Shown here in pieces: positions 1 to 10,658 of a stretch of DNA of 64,000 bases. Origin of the DNA: Apostichopus japonicus. Lineage: Eukaryota; Echinodermata; Holothuroidea; Aspidochirotida; Stichopodidae. Within the stretch, counting starts at the first letter, position 1. Each line of letters opens with the position of its first letter. The stretch is taken from NCBI RefSeq assembly GCF_037975245.1, contig NC_092576.1, positions 21,511,611-21,575,610 of the forward strand. Direction: 5' to 3'. Under the pieces are notes generated by a model. That model was not told the DNA's origin. It did no database searches and saw nothing but the letters and a program-made list of their open reading frames with translations. The position numbers and the translations under genes are program-made.

Positions 1-452
1 TTCTGCACGAAAAATATATTCTGTACGAAAAATATATATGCTATACAAAGTACGGAGCTCTGTAAGTGCCAACTGAGATGTTGGTGTTTCAGTAACTTCA
101 GTGAACAGCTTATTCATTATATTGGCCATAAGTGTGCAAGTACAATGTACTTCCTTGCTCAGAACCGAAATGCAGTTCAAAGTTAGTGGTTTTGCGCAAT
201 CACATTGCACATGATAGTACGACGTTACGATCGACAGCAAAGCCTGCTGTATCTAGCCGGCTTAACAGTCCCATTAACATATCGTATACATCAACGGAAA
301 GAAAGTGGATGTGAAGAAAGCAGCAATATAATGAATAAGCTGGTCACTGAAGTTACTTAACAACAAAACATATCAGTTGGCACTAACAGAGCACTGTACT
401 TTGTTCAGCATATATATTTTTCTTACAGAAAATATTTTTTGCACAGAATAGA
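1..452. mobile_element. Inverted-repeat (foldback/MITE-like) element, cut by the window edge
   Basis: Bases 1-125 and about 328-452 are inverted copies of one another. Both arms contain the AAAAATATATATGC block, the AGTGCCAACTGA block and the CAGCTTATTCATTATATTG block, in order and reversed. The arms differ by scattered substitutions and small indels, so the copy is old. A spacer of about 200 bp separates them and holds no credible gene. No target duplication can be judged because the left end lies at the window edge. Confidence 0.7.
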
Positions 453-674
453 AAGGTCTACCTGACATGTCAATAAAACATTGTATCCTAATTCACAAGT
501 CAGTAATATAAGGCATAGCTTCGGCTTTTGTCCACAAACTTTCAGTTCTGTTACCAAATTGTTGACCCTTACTATTGCCAGCAAGAAAAGACGAAACTTT
601 GAATTCATCGTGGGTGTTGAAGAAATTGGGAGGGTGGCTGATCATTGTAGTACTTTGCTGCTAAATGATCAGAA

Positions 675-860
675 CAACCCAGATGGCTTGAAGAAATAAA
701 GGAGGAAATTCAAAATGAGTGGGCTCAACTCAAGTCTCAAGTCAGTGGCAAAAATATTCCATTTGGTCCCCTATCTCAGCTTGAAATCCAGGAAGGCTAC
801 AACTATTCTCTGTTGTCTGAATTATTTAAAGTAATGGTTCACCTTTTGCACGCAAAGTAA
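675..860 (+). pseudogene. Unidentified coding-like fragment
   Basis: One reading frame stays open from 675 to the TAA at 858-860. Its composition is protein-like: it starts near QPRWLEEIKEEI, continues through NEWAQLKSQVSGKN and reaches YSLLSELFK. There is no methionine start. Just after SELFK the sequence AAAGTAATGG could be a splice donor. The overlapping upstream frame (481-699) is also open, which would fit a frameshift or a second exon. I do not recognise the family, and it may belong to a decayed transposon. Nothing else was seen between 453 and 910. Confidence 0.3.
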
Positions 861-910
861 GACTTCCAAGCGGCAGGTTTAAGCAAATGCTAATATGTTG
901 GAGTTTTTTA

Positions 911-1260
911 GTTTTAGATTCTACGGATGCCCATAAGCTCATTTCCAATGCCAATAGCCCCCTATTCGTGTGAGGCGTAACGCACATGTTATCTGATAGG
1001 CTGGTCGGTGGGAGATAAGGTAGCTTATAAAACAAGGTTTCCACAATTTGGCGTCTGGCGACTTAAAATGACCTCTGATCTCAATAAAATATTGTACTGA
1101 ACGTGTTACAACTACAAACTAAATATGAGATTCGTTCAACATTCCCTTCTTGGGATATCGTGTTTACAAGGTTTACACAATTTGACCCCTGGTGAACCCA
1201 AATGACCTTTGACCTCCACATTAAACTAGAGGCTTTTGCTCCTAAATGTGGTCCCCCTAC
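911..1260 (+). repeat. Dispersed repeat carrying a DR1-like motif (copy 1)
   Basis: This stretch is closely similar in the same orientation to 28945-29360. Both share the blocks TTAGATTCTACRGATGCCCAT, AGGCTGGTC and ATGACCTTTGACCTCCAC. It contains the exact 13-mer TGACCTTTGACCT at 1203-1215, which is a direct repeat of AGGTCA with one-base spacing when read on the minus strand. No protein is supported. Confidence 0.7.
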
Positions 1261-1268
1261 TCACGAAG

Positions 1269-1560
1269 CAGGGGCATAACCAGGATTTTATAACCCGGGG
1301 GCTCGAATTACTATCTAAGCGGAGCGCCACCATCAGTTAGCGCGCAGCGTACAAGACAGTTTCGGGTTTTGATACCCCCCAGATCACCGGAAATGGCACT
1401 TCTCTGGCTTGAAATGACCAACCAGATGTACACTTTTGCCTGAGAACCAAGAATTTCCCAATAGTTTTTTGTTTGTTTCATGGCCATAACCGTTTTGAAG
1501 ATTTCAACACAGTCACACATCATGTTCGACCTCATCACATCTCATGTGGATCATTGCTTT
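1269..1560 (+). mobile_element. hAT-like non-autonomous element fragment with conserved hairpin
   Basis: It opens with CAGGGGCATAACCAGGATTT, the usual shape of CAG-starting hAT-type terminal repeats. About 45 bp inside lies AAGCGGAGCGCCACCATCAG followed by GCGCGCAGCGTAC, a hairpin-capable motif seen in at least seven other places in the window. I could not find a matching right end or target duplication, so the end coordinate is approximate. Confidence 0.5.
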
Positions 1561-2074
1561 TTGTAGGTGATTCAACGTCGCGGCCCACAATACCAGTAAG
1601 CACCATTTTCGAGGTTTAAAGCCCATTATTTGTTCAGAATTTGGTATGATTCACAATTCTCGTAAATAAATTCACTTCAAAACATACCCATAATGTTGCA
1701 CAACATTTCATCTATGGACAACCAATATAGAAAAACCTCCTTCAAACCCTAACAGACCGGTCAAAATTGCACGAGTAGAGGGAAGTATGATGAAGAATGG
1801 TGGTCAGGGAATTTTTGAAAATTCAGACACAGTTAATTTATTGGTGTACAAATATTAAACCTCTTATAACGGCTACTATAAAACTTTGTTGAAGGAAATG
1901 AAAAAATGAAAAAAAATCCCGAAACCGAACACTTCGCACATCGACAGTTTTGATGCTGTTCATCCCAGGACACCATTTCATGTGATATCTGCAGTTTGCT
2001 TTAAAACTTCGAATAATTGAAATGAGACTGAAATAAATAACTAATATCTGTTTATTGTGCAATAACCGCTCCAC

Positions 2075-2330
2075 CAGTGGCGTAACGGTGAGCCTGGGGG
2101 GGGCTCTGGCCCAAAGGGGCCCCCTATCAGGAGGCCTAGCAAGGGCGTCCGCAGAAATGTTTACAAGGGGGATCAGTAGGTCATATAGGTGTAACACACT
2201 ACTTCATACTATCTAAGCGGAGCGCCACGATCGGTTGGCGCGGAGCGTACGACGATTTTTTTGGCCAAAAAATACCCCTAGATCGTCGGAAAAGACACTT
2301 CCCATTCAAGCTGCATTTACACATCGGTTA
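2075..2330 (+). mobile_element. hAT-like element fragment with the same hairpin
   Basis: It starts CAGTGGCGTAACGGTGAGCC and contains AAGCGGAGCGCCACGATCGG running into TTGGCGCGGAGCGTAC, then TAGATCGTCGG. This is the same internal order as the copies near 1.3, 6.7, 35.3, 43.4, 49.4 and 59.8 kb. No right terminal repeat was found. Bases 1561-2074 and 2331-2640 show nothing I can name. Confidence 0.5.
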
Positions 2331-2639
2331 TTTTGGGAAATTGCAAAGTCGGGAGTGGTCACACTGCATGTAGGTAAGTGCACGACCTCTAGACATCACT
2401 AATACACAACACGTCACTTGTTATCGATAAAGTGGTGCGTTGCCGGATTTTGTTAAGGTCTTGGTACCACAGGCGAAGGTCATTAATTAAGTTTCGTAAC
2501 TCATCGGGAATCGATTAGAGGGGTGGGGCGTAGGGTTGTGGGCGCACGTTTTCATGCAGATGGGAACAAAGAAGTGGTGGGTGCGCCCCCCTGGATACGC
2601 GATACGCGAAATATGATATTGGTTTAAGCTTACATCCTT

Positions 2640-2835
2640 GAGATATCGGTTTTACAAGGTTTTTACTATTTGGCCCCTGGTGACTCAAAATGATCTTTGA
2701 CCTACCCACAAAACAAAAGGGTTCTTCTACCCAATGTGTTACTCATATACACCAATAGTAGATTTGTCAAAGCTTCCCTTCTTGAGATATCGTATTTACA
2801 AGCCCCCAACACACACGCATACACACACACACACA
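2640..2835 (+). repeat. Dispersed DR1-type repeat (copy 2)
   Basis: It shares with the other copies the blocks GAGATATCG, TTTACAAG, GCCCCTGGTGACTC and CCACAAAACAA. The DR1-like core is present with one substitution (TGATCTTTGACCT at 2691-2703). It ends in a short CA-rich tract (about 2810-2838). Confidence 0.6.
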
Positions 2836-2839
2836 TACA

Positions 2840-3010
2840 CTCCGCCCGTGTGGCAGTAATGAGTGTCCGGGCGTCCGTAGGACACATATTACTAGGATAT
2901 AGTGTCTCATTTGCGTGAATAGTGTCTCAGGGACACTTTCCCTTGCTTTCTACGCCACCGTGGAAAGTGTCCGGTTCTCTTTAAAGAGCTTTAACGTGGT
3001 TCTGTTGAGT
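2840..3010 (+). repeat. GTGTCC-rich repeat with inverted GTCCG/CGGAC words
   Basis: Several copies of GTGTCC and GGACAC occur close together (for example GTGTCCGGGCGTCC, AGTGTCTCAGGGACAC and GAAAGTGTCCGG). The region 27150-27360 is built of the same words, partly in the opposite order, so the two look like divergent copies of one family. No ORF. Bases 3011-3780 contain nothing else I can name. Confidence 0.5.
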
Positions 3011-3786
3011 GACAAACATTTCTGGCCCTATCTACGTTCCCTTATTACTTAAAAGGAGGTAATTTACTAGCGAAGACCAGGATGACAATGTCATATATCG
3101 GTCAGCATGCACCCTCAAAACTCGGTTAAAGCAGAACTAATACTTCGAGTGTCGACTGTTGTGGGAAGAGGCGGCAAAATGTTATTATTATCATGGAGAC
3201 TACACTCCAAAGGAACGCTGTCCGCTATATTTCGATCGTCGACTGTCAGTGTCATAAGGCTGCATAATGTTAAATTTATCTTTTGAACTAATTAGTCATG
3301 TCTGTCTGACTCTGCTGCTTATCAATTGTTACTACCATTAGGGTAGTTGTTTGGAAGGTCGGAATTTCTAAACGTTGGAGAAAGATCAACCATGCAGGTT
3401 GAAGGTAAATGTATTTCAACCGGTACGCGGCTGCAGAAAGTTCCCCCGTCATCCGGAGCATGGAGGTCAAATCCGGGGTCAGAGCAGGGAGTTGTTATGG
3501 AAAAACTCCCTGGTCAGAGTCAATATATTTATTCAGTACGCGGGAAATGTGGAAATCTCCCGCTCTACGTTCTAGGTGTGACAAAGTTTTCATTTCACGC
3601 ATGCGTATTTGCATTCTACTGTAAAATTTATACTACTGTTTACTCAGTGAAGTGAATGTGCCGTCTACGTCGTTAACGTTACATATCGCAGGCCCAAAAT
3701 TTCTTAGTAGTTGCATATTTGCACGCGCAGTAATTGCATTAAGAGTTGAGACCGTTAACTTACATAGCCCGATCTGATATTACAAG

Positions 3787-4023
3787 ATGGCTTCTCCTTA
3801 GCTGGATAGCGATGACGAGTAGGCCTACAGTATCATTGGAAAATATCTTTGGTCAGGACTGTACCCTGAAAAGTCTACGTTAATTCTAGAAAGATCGATA
3901 AGGGGATCGAAGAGTTTTAGACTGACGGGAGATGCCGATCTAGTTTACGTCGGCCCACATGGCAACGAAGATAGGCCCTTGGCCAAAGCCCACAAAATTA
4001 AAGCTTACAAGAAGGGTTTGGCG
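3787..4023 (+). pseudogene. Integrase-derived gene, putative exon 1 (two in-frame stops)
   Basis: An ATG at 3787 opens a 79-codon frame that ends exactly at a consensus donor (GCG|GTAAGTG, phase 0). Two TAG codons, at codons 5 and 12, break it. The rest reads like protein: YLWSGLYPEKST, then SFRLTGDADLVYVGPHGN, then a lysine-rich end. The pattern 'YLWSGLYPE...' followed by a short domain with 'LVYVGPHGNEDRPL' resembles, from my memory of the family, the region before the zinc-binding domain in Gypsy-integrase-like (GIN/Ginger/KRBA2-like) proteins. That the exon belongs to the integrase exons starting at 7953 is an inference. The expected HHCC exon between them was not found. Confidence 0.5.
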
Positions 4024-6152
4024 GTAAGTGTTTTATTTGTTTATTTGTATTAAACTTTTAGGAATTATTTCCACTGAAGAAAATGATTCCATAGATATGC
4101 ATATAACTTGAACTAAGTGCATTGGCCATTTGGCCTTGCAGATTATAAGTATATTTTATTATTTGTAATCACCTAAGAGTAGAACTGAAAAGTCTAAACC
4201 TTATTAGTGTTAGAGAATATTGTGATGCAGAATTAGTCGGCAAGACACGAATAGTATTGGGCTAGGCTAGCCTTACTGTAGACTAGGAGTAAGACTTCGA
4301 GAGTTAACCCTTTTTGCAAATAATTTGCTTTATTCAAATTTAAGCCACTCCGATTGGCAATCTCTGAAATAAAGCCTACTTGGTATAATTTATGTTACTG
4401 TGGTAAGCTGCCAAAACTTCCAGATCGGCTGTCAGTTACATATCAGCTGTGTAGTGTGTAACCATGCTACCATGAGTATACGAACTTTTAATTTCAATAA
4501 TGATTATGTTTTTGAAATTGCTAGGTAACAAACAAAAAGAAATCTTCAGGATAGGACTTTTCAGATTATCTGAAAGATATGTCCTGGGATTAGTCCCCTT
4601 ACTAGTTAAAACACAAGGTAGCAAGGGAGTGGGGGGGTCCCTGTCTTGTCCATTTTGGAGGATCAATTAAATTAATGAGTGTTACTTTATTATCTCTTTC
4701 TTTTTAGATGTTTTCCCATATTTTTTTAATATATTGGTGCCGGGATGTGCACAGACACTGCAGCAGGTCGAATATATGCTATAGGTAATCAGTTGGCCAC
4801 CTGCCCATCACTTCATTGTCAGGAGGTTAGCTGTGTAAGGCTAATAATGTACGGTTTAATGGTCCTTTTTGCTGGTGATATTTTAATTATGCAAACATGT
4901 ACATGGTTATGGTATGAATATTCATTAAACATTCTTCCACAGTAATTAAGGTTGTTAATGTATGCACAAAACAATGTTGCAATTAAATTAGCGCAGGTTA
5001 AACCATGGAGCTATAAACTTGGGATTATAGCTCCATGGTTAAACCAAGTTTATATCATTTATATTAAATTTGCAATGTATTATCACATGTAGACACTGCT
5101 TGGTGATATACTGTAGTATTGCTAGAATGGTGACCAGAATGGACCTAAAAACTAATATAGGCCTAGTGTAATCTCTTTGACAAATTTGAGGGTGGGTGAA
5201 TAAATTTCTATTCAGGAGGATAGCTGCAGGTGTTGAGAGAAACAATTGAAAAAAGAGCAAATAAAAATGCACAACAATTTGCTTTCGTTTTATCTCACAT
5301 GTTATCATGAACTTATTTGACCAAATGATAGGAGTATTTTGGTATAAGACCCTAATTTGAAAGAAAGGGATCCGAGAAGGTGGCTTAATCAATAGAAATA
5401 TTAGGTTCATATCAATTTCTGTAAGAGTCCTTGTAGGACATGAGTGGTGACAATTTCACCACCTAAGTATTTTTTTCATCGGCATTTCAGCAGGAGGCAC
5501 TGATTTTGATGGAATCTGCAATGGAAGTTGTATAACATGTTTTTTAGATCCTAGCTCATAGGCCTTACATGTTAATGGAATACATATGGACCACCTTATA
5601 CGTTCAGCTTATAAATGCTAGGCCTGGGTCGAAAATACTGTTCACAAGCAGCACAGTTATCACTAAATCACTTTGTTTTTTGTCATCTAAAAGCAATATT
5701 TGTTTGTATGATTGTAACTGCAAAGTCATTCACTATATGCATATCAAGTTATCAACCGATGCTTAAAGTTTGCATCCCTTTGTTTGCCAGTGCAAGAGTA
5801 TAAGGAGTATGTGTGGAGATTGCCCAGAGAATGAAAGATCTAGCTCATTCATTTGTTCTCAAAGTTATAATTTACTAAGCATATATTAAAGATGATCATG
5901 ATGGTGGTACATTCAGTAGACTTAATGACTCGCAGTACTGTCAGGAATTTTCATGTACTGCAGCCATAAACACAAATTCCGCTAAGAACACATTTTGGTA
6001 TTTTTTTTTAGCTTCGTATAATTAAAGCAACAGGAAAACCTTTACATAGGATTATCTGATATGAATTTCAAAATGAAAAGAAAACTGAATTGTGATATGA
6101 AACAAGAATGACACATGAACATAACAGAGTTCAGTAGTTGAATTGTTGTCAT
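4024..6152. other. Intron-like spacer with one perfect hairpin; otherwise nothing recognised
   Basis: AT-rich sequence with no convincing coding frame. I searched by eye for the His-His-Cys-Cys zinc-binding exon expected between the flanking integrase-type exons and did not see it. The one distinct structure is the hairpin at 5001-5040, listed separately. Confidence 0.5.
5001..5040. repeat. Perfect 16-bp inverted repeat
   Basis: AACCATGGAGCTATAA (5001-5016) and TTATAGCTCCATGGTT (5025-5040) are exact reverse complements around an 8-base loop. There is no T-run or A-run after it, and no gene beside it, that would suggest a particular role. Confidence 0.85.
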
Positions 6153-6204
6153 CATAGGCGTAGGAGGCGGGGGGGCTGGGGGGGGGCTGCAGCCCTCCCA
6201 ACCG

Positions 6205-6509
6205 TATTTTTTGGTGAAAATACGGGCAATATGCTGAGAATTTTTCGGGCACCTACTGAAAGAATAATAATTTGCAGTGTGTTTTTCATTTTTTGGGGGG
6301 GGGGGAATTCCGCAATATGCTGAGAATTTTTCGGGCATCTACTGAGAGAAGAATCATTTGCAATGTGTTTTTCAAATTTTTGGTGAAAATTCAGGCAATA
6401 TGCTGAGAATTTGTCGGACACCTACTGAAAGAAGAATAATTTGCAATGTGTTTTTCAAGTTTTTTGGTGAAAATTCGGGCAATATGCTGAGAATTTTTCG
6501 GACACCTAC
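6205..6509 (+). repeat. Tandem repeat, about 85-bp unit, roughly 4 copies
   Basis: The words GGCAATATGCTGAGAATTT, CACCTACTGAAAGAA and TTTGCAATGTGTTTTTCA recur in order about every 84-86 bases. The array continues after the nested element, at 6884-6932, so that element landed inside a repeat unit. Short open frames here are products of the repetition and not genes. Confidence 0.8.
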
Positions 6510-6883
6510 CAGTGGCGGAGCGTCCATACAGTCAGAGGAGGCGGATGCCCCCTGACGGACTCAAATGGCCTGCTGGCGCCCTTTTCAGCTTTTTACCACT
6601 CTTTACTTATTCGCGATTATTGACTTTTTTATTGCGCTCTCAAATACCTATTGACATTTGTCACATTTTGTTGGTGTAATTTTCTGACAAATGGCGATGA
6701 CACCATCTGCAAATTAGCAAGGCACAGAAAGGGTCATTTCCGGCGATCTAGGGAGTATTTTTACTCAAAAAATTTCTGTACGCTCCGCGCCAACCTGTGG
6801 TAGCGCTCCACTTAGATAGTGTCGAAAGTGCCCCTACAGACCATTCTCTCCCCCTGACCAATACCCCTATAGCTCCGCCACTG
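6510..6883. mobile_element. Nested hAT-like MITE, 374 bp, 8-bp target duplication
   Basis: The ends are CAGTGGCGGAGC and GCTCCGCCACTG, a perfect 12-bp inverted repeat. The flanks ACACCTAC (6502-6509) and GCACCTAC (6884-6891) match at seven of eight bases. In the other units of the surrounding tandem repeat these bases occur once, which shows the empty site directly. The inside carries the hairpin motif in reverse orientation (GTACGCTCCGCGCCAACC, about 6779-6796). It inserted after the 1-kb element around it. Confidence 0.88.
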
Positions 6884-7176
6884 GCACCTACTGAAAGAAG
6901 AAGAATTTGTTATGTGTTTTTCAATGGTTAAACTTATATTATTATCATTCTTGTTGTAACGACTTCCCCAATAATTATAACCAATATGGAAGGGTAAAAA
7001 CACGGAAATGATTGTATGTTATTGGCATGTGATGTAATAACCGAAGAATACCTATATCATATGCACATTAACATGTGGAACGCGCGCGGAGCGCGCGAAA
7101 AACTTTGGTTATATATTTCGGGCAAGTTGTTACAGCCCCCCCCCCCCCCAAATCAAATGAGGCTCCTACACCTATG

Positions 7177-7952
7177 GTTGTCATAAAGAAGTATCCGAGA
7201 AACATTCATATGCAGTTCATAACTAAAGTACCAACAAAGCCATAGCCTTTTGTCCAAAATTCATCCCCAATGAACCCATACGCTTATTTCAACATTTGTT
7301 TAAGTAAAATTTGCTACTTGGTTAATAACCAAGAAGTCTTTCCTTCCATACCTGTATACTGTAACTCTACAGTGTGAATTTCTGTCATTAATATAACAAA
7401 ATTCTGCAAATTCCCTTCAAAGATTAATTTGTAAACATTTCTAAATGCTTACAATATATAGATACCAAAGTATAGGTTGTACCAATGTATGCTTCCTACA
7501 TCAGTTAGGTGTAACCCTGTCATCTCACTGACAGATTCCAAGGCAATTTTCTGACTAACTATCAATCACTCATCCAGTTACTTATACATCTGTTCCCCCC
7601 CCCCCCACCCCACATTCAAAGGTGATGAAAATGGTTACCAGGCCTATGATAGTCCCTAGTGACAATTACCATCTAGGTTGTCAGCTAGATCACTGCATGT
7701 GACTTGCATCTCACTTCAGAGATTTCCCATTGGACTTCCATATAACAGCTGGGTTTGACAAGTCAGTAAGTAATAGGTTTGGTAATGAAGAAAAAAATTG
7801 GTAACAGAGTCTTCCAGTGTGAGTTACAATAAAAAATAAAAAAACAATTGAATGTTTAGCATTTTACAAAACTCAGATATAAATCACTTGAACATCAGTT
7901 CGTATGATTAGATTGTGTATGGTTCTGAATGCTATTTTACTTCTTTTTTTAG
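7177..7952. other. Spacer, no gene seen
   Basis: AT-rich intron-like sequence with a C-run near 7594-7610 and a T-rich tract just before 7953 that suits a splice acceptor. No repeat boundary or coding frame was recognised. Confidence 0.5.
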
Positions 7953-8113
7953 ATGGGTGTGGATATGATTGGACCCCTTCCAGAGACCATCAATGGAAAT
8001 AAGTACATCATATAAACCCTATGTGACTATTTTTCAAAATGGCCAGAGGCTGTTGCTGTACGAAACAAAACAGGAAAAACTGTTGCAAACTTTCTGTTTG
8101 AAACCATGGCCAG
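7953..8113 (+). pseudogene. Integrase core exon with first catalytic Asp (one stop)
   Basis: After a pyrimidine-rich acceptor (TTCTTTTTTTAG) the frame reads GVDMIGPLPE, then one TAA, then LCDYFSKWPEAVAVRNKTGK and ends LFETMA before the donor AG|GTAAAT (phase 2). The D of 'GVDMIGPL' and the 'DYFSKWPEA' block are standard landmarks of Ty3/Gypsy-type integrase cores (rve, DDE fold). The stop lies just before the conserved DYFSKW block. Retrotransposon integrases normally have no introns, so the clean splice sites point to a GIN/Ginger-type DNA transposase or to a host gene derived from one. Confidence 0.7.
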
Positions 8114-8437
8114 GTAAATATCCATCTACTTTTGTTTCTACTTTACATAGCATACATATGAAATTAGTTACGTAGACCTACAATTTGCACTGTTTCAACT
8201 GTGACCCAGAAAGCGGCCAAATGGTTACAGGAATTTATAGAAGTTGATTGTTAAGTTAATGTCAATAAAATGTTAGTGGGATATGGTCAGTGCTTTTAAC
8301 TCATTTTTTTTTGTAAATCAGTGCTGAAATGATTTCCTGATTAAACCATGCAGCCATTCTGCAGATGCCAGTAGTTCATTACATTATTCGTAATCAATAC
8401 TTTAACAATAGTTATTTAAATGTTTCCATTTATTTAG

Positions 8438-8724
8438 ATTTGGGTGCATGAAAATTGTCATCTCAGACCAGAGAGGAGAATTTGTTAATGATCTGAACAA
8501 GTCCCTGTTTGACATGATAGGGGTAGACCACAGAGAATCCTCTAGCTACCCACAGACCAATGGGCTTGATGAAAGATTCAACCAAACTCTGCAAAGGTCA
8601 CTCATCAAGGTTGTCAATGAAAACCAACATGACTGAGATGAAATGCTGTCTTCAATTCTCATGGGGTACCATACAGAAAACATGGTTCAATAGGTCTTTC
8701 ACCTTTTGCTGTGATGTTTGGAAG
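8438..8724 (+). pseudogene. Integrase core exon with second Asp and catalytic Glu (stop and frameshift)
   Basis: The exon starts after TTTATTTAG and continues in phase 2. It reads KIVISDQRGEFVN, then YPQTNGLDERFNQTL, which gives the second Asp and the Glu of the D-D-E triad with 34 residues between them by my count (35 is usual). A TGA replaces the conserved Trp after NENQHD. A frameshift near 8690 is needed to reach IGLSPFAVMFGR, the usual end of this block, before AG|GTTTGT. All three catalytic residues remain, but the gene as read cannot make the full protein. Confidence 0.72.
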
Positions 8725-9295
8725 GTTTGTAATAATTTAAACCTACCATTGCTGAATAGAGATTTACATTTGCTAAGGCCATGTTATACAGAGAAAAAGC
8801 AATCAGGGATAAGACAAATCTTTCATAGCTACACCAGTCCTCTGTACGATAAAATCTAATTTGACACATCCCAGGTCCTGGGAAAAACCGCTAAATGGAG
8901 GACCATCAATAACCCAATTTAAGTTACAATATCTAAACAAATAAATATTAACCCTGTATATGGTACACTCTGCAGCAAGTACAAAATATGAACATTCATT
9001 AAACTGTAAATGCATGCCCATTAACTTAAAAGATACATGCAATTAATGCCACTGACATTGGTTTTGTTTTTCATATACTATATATTTATCATAATTGGCT
9101 GGTATGCAAGTTGGACCTATAACAGCACAGAATATATAAGGGTTTTATATTTGTGCTGGTTTGAGTATGTGATGTGACTCAAATTTCTGGTTCAATGGTC
9201 TAAATAGTGAAAATAAAATATATAAAAATGTATTTATTCTTCAGTCAACAAAGTGTTGTGAATAATTGAATGTTAATTTATCTTCATATATCCAG

Positions 9296-9496
9296 AGAGC
9301 CATTGCGACCAGTCAACATGGAAGACTCCATTGTCCAACCAGAAGCTCCTACTACAGACTGCAGCGGTGCACAGCGGGAGAGGGTTTTTCAACTCATATC
9401 ACAGTCGCGGGACATAATCAAAGGTGTTGTGAAAGAAAATATTGGCAAAGCCCAAGAACGGCAAAAAAAGAATTTGGATAATAGGCACCAAAAAAG
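9296..9496 (+). pseudogene. Integrase-derived gene, linker exon
   Basis: The exon is open throughout in the frame predicted by the preceding phase-2 junction and ends at a phase-2 donor (AAAAG|GTAATT). It begins REPLRPVNMEDS, and its later half is a charged helical stretch (VVKENIGKAQERQKKN). In Gypsy-type integrases such a stretch lies between the catalytic core and the C-terminal GPY/F region. The length of 201 bases keeps the frame exactly. Confidence 0.65.
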
Positions 9497-9606
9497 GTAA
9501 TTATATAATGCCATGTTGTACATTGAAGTTGTAGTTAAATGAATGGCAACATATGCATTGTATTATGATGTTTACGTATATCTGCTGGATTTTATTTTAT
9601 TCAGAG

Positions 9607-9809
9607 CTTCGAAGTTGGTTCCAGTGTTCTCGTACAGAATGCTAGAAAGGATGCCCGAATAGGAGGGAAGCTTGAAAACTCTTGGCTAATTGGGCCGTAT
9701 GAAGTGAAGGCTGTGAATGAGAAAGGACTGTACACACTTATTAACAGTACCACAGGCCTTCCTCAGAAGAAGAAATTCAATTCAAATTTACTTAAAGAAT
9801 TTTGCACAA
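9607..9809 (+). pseudogene. Integrase-derived gene, GPY/F-module exon
   Basis: With the acceptor at the second AG (CAGAG|C) the frame continues in phase 2 as SFEVGSSVLVQNARKDARIG, then LENSWLIGPYEVKAV. 'WxGPYxV' is the GPY/F module found in Ty3/Gypsy and GIN/Ginger integrases. The exon is open and ends KFNSNLLKEFCT at a phase-1 donor (ACAA|GTAAGA). Together with the three preceding exons this places zinc-independent core, linker and C-terminal module in the canonical order. Confidence 0.7.
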
Positions 9810-10250
9810 GTAAGATTTCTTTGCAGTATTTTTTTTTTGGAGGGGGGGGGGGGTGGGGGAGGAGGAGGATTGGCATGATTCCTCCAGAATTTCCTTAAAA
9901 ATAATCAGCAACTTAATCAGTTCTGAGTATTTGCTGGCTTATGTGAGGGTAAAGGACTGTAGCTGTCTTCACACAATAAATCAGTTTCGACTTAATGGCC
10001 TAACAAATTAACCATTATTGCCAACAATAATAAAGACAGGAATAAGTTAATTAGAAGAAAACTTCAGTTTCCTGACAATTGTTTTCAGAAATTAAATTTC
10101 ATTTGTTTTAGTTTTGAGAAGATAATTTTATGTGATGTCAGTTTGAAACTCTGCAATTTAATGTTCAACTTCTGAAGAGCAGCTTTCCTGGCTTTGATAA
10201 TAATCATAACCTATTCATTGATGCTGGCGTGTGTGTGCGTGTCTTTGTAC
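9810..10250. other. Intron start, poly-G tract, nothing else seen
   Basis: A G-run (about 9838-9870) lies just after the donor. The rest is AT-rich and holds no coding frame or recognisable repeat. Confidence 0.5.
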
Positions 10251-10658
10251 TGCCCACATTGTAAACACGATATCTCAAGAATCGAAGCTTAGATTGATCC
10301 CATAGTTTGTGCAAAAGAGTACATTGTTGAGTACAAGAAGCGTATTGTATTGTTTGAGGTCAAAGGTCAAATTGTGAAACCTTGTAAACATGGTATCTCA
10401 ATATTGGAAGCTTGGGCAGATCTCGTACTTGGTAAGATAGTGCATAACATTGAGTAAAAGAAACTGTTTGATTTTGTCGGAGGTCATAAAGGTCATTTGA
10501 AGTCAAAAACTGCCAAACAGTTACCTCACTCCCCTCTAACCTGTCCCTACACTAACGCACCTTCCTAAACATAATATCTCAGAAGCTTGGAACGATCGTA
10601 TATATGATATGTAATTGTACCACATTGAGTACAGAAGCCTAATGTTGTGGGCCAAGGT
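10250..10658 (-). repeat. Dispersed DR1-type repeat (copy 3), split by an insertion
   Basis: Two or three units read in the opposite orientation to copies 1 and 2. They carry ACGATATCTCAAGAA and, at 10357-10369, the exact 13-mer AGGTCAAAGGTCA. The repeat is interrupted at 10658 by a hAT-like element and resumes at 12272, where GAGGTCAATGGATCG continues it to about 12470. Confidence 0.75.

Larger units (their letters stand above)
6153..7176. mobile_element. hAT-like non-autonomous element, 1,024 bp, 8-bp target duplication
   Basis: The left end CATAGGCGTAGGAG and the right end CTCCTACACCTATG are inverted with one mismatch. An exact direct repeat GTTGTCAT flanks both sides (6145-6152 and 7177-7184). 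An 8-bp duplication is the usual signature of the hAT superfamily. There is no transposase inside: the interior is a tandem repeat, poly-G tracts and a nested element. The element at 10659-12271 has related ends. Confidence 0.85.
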
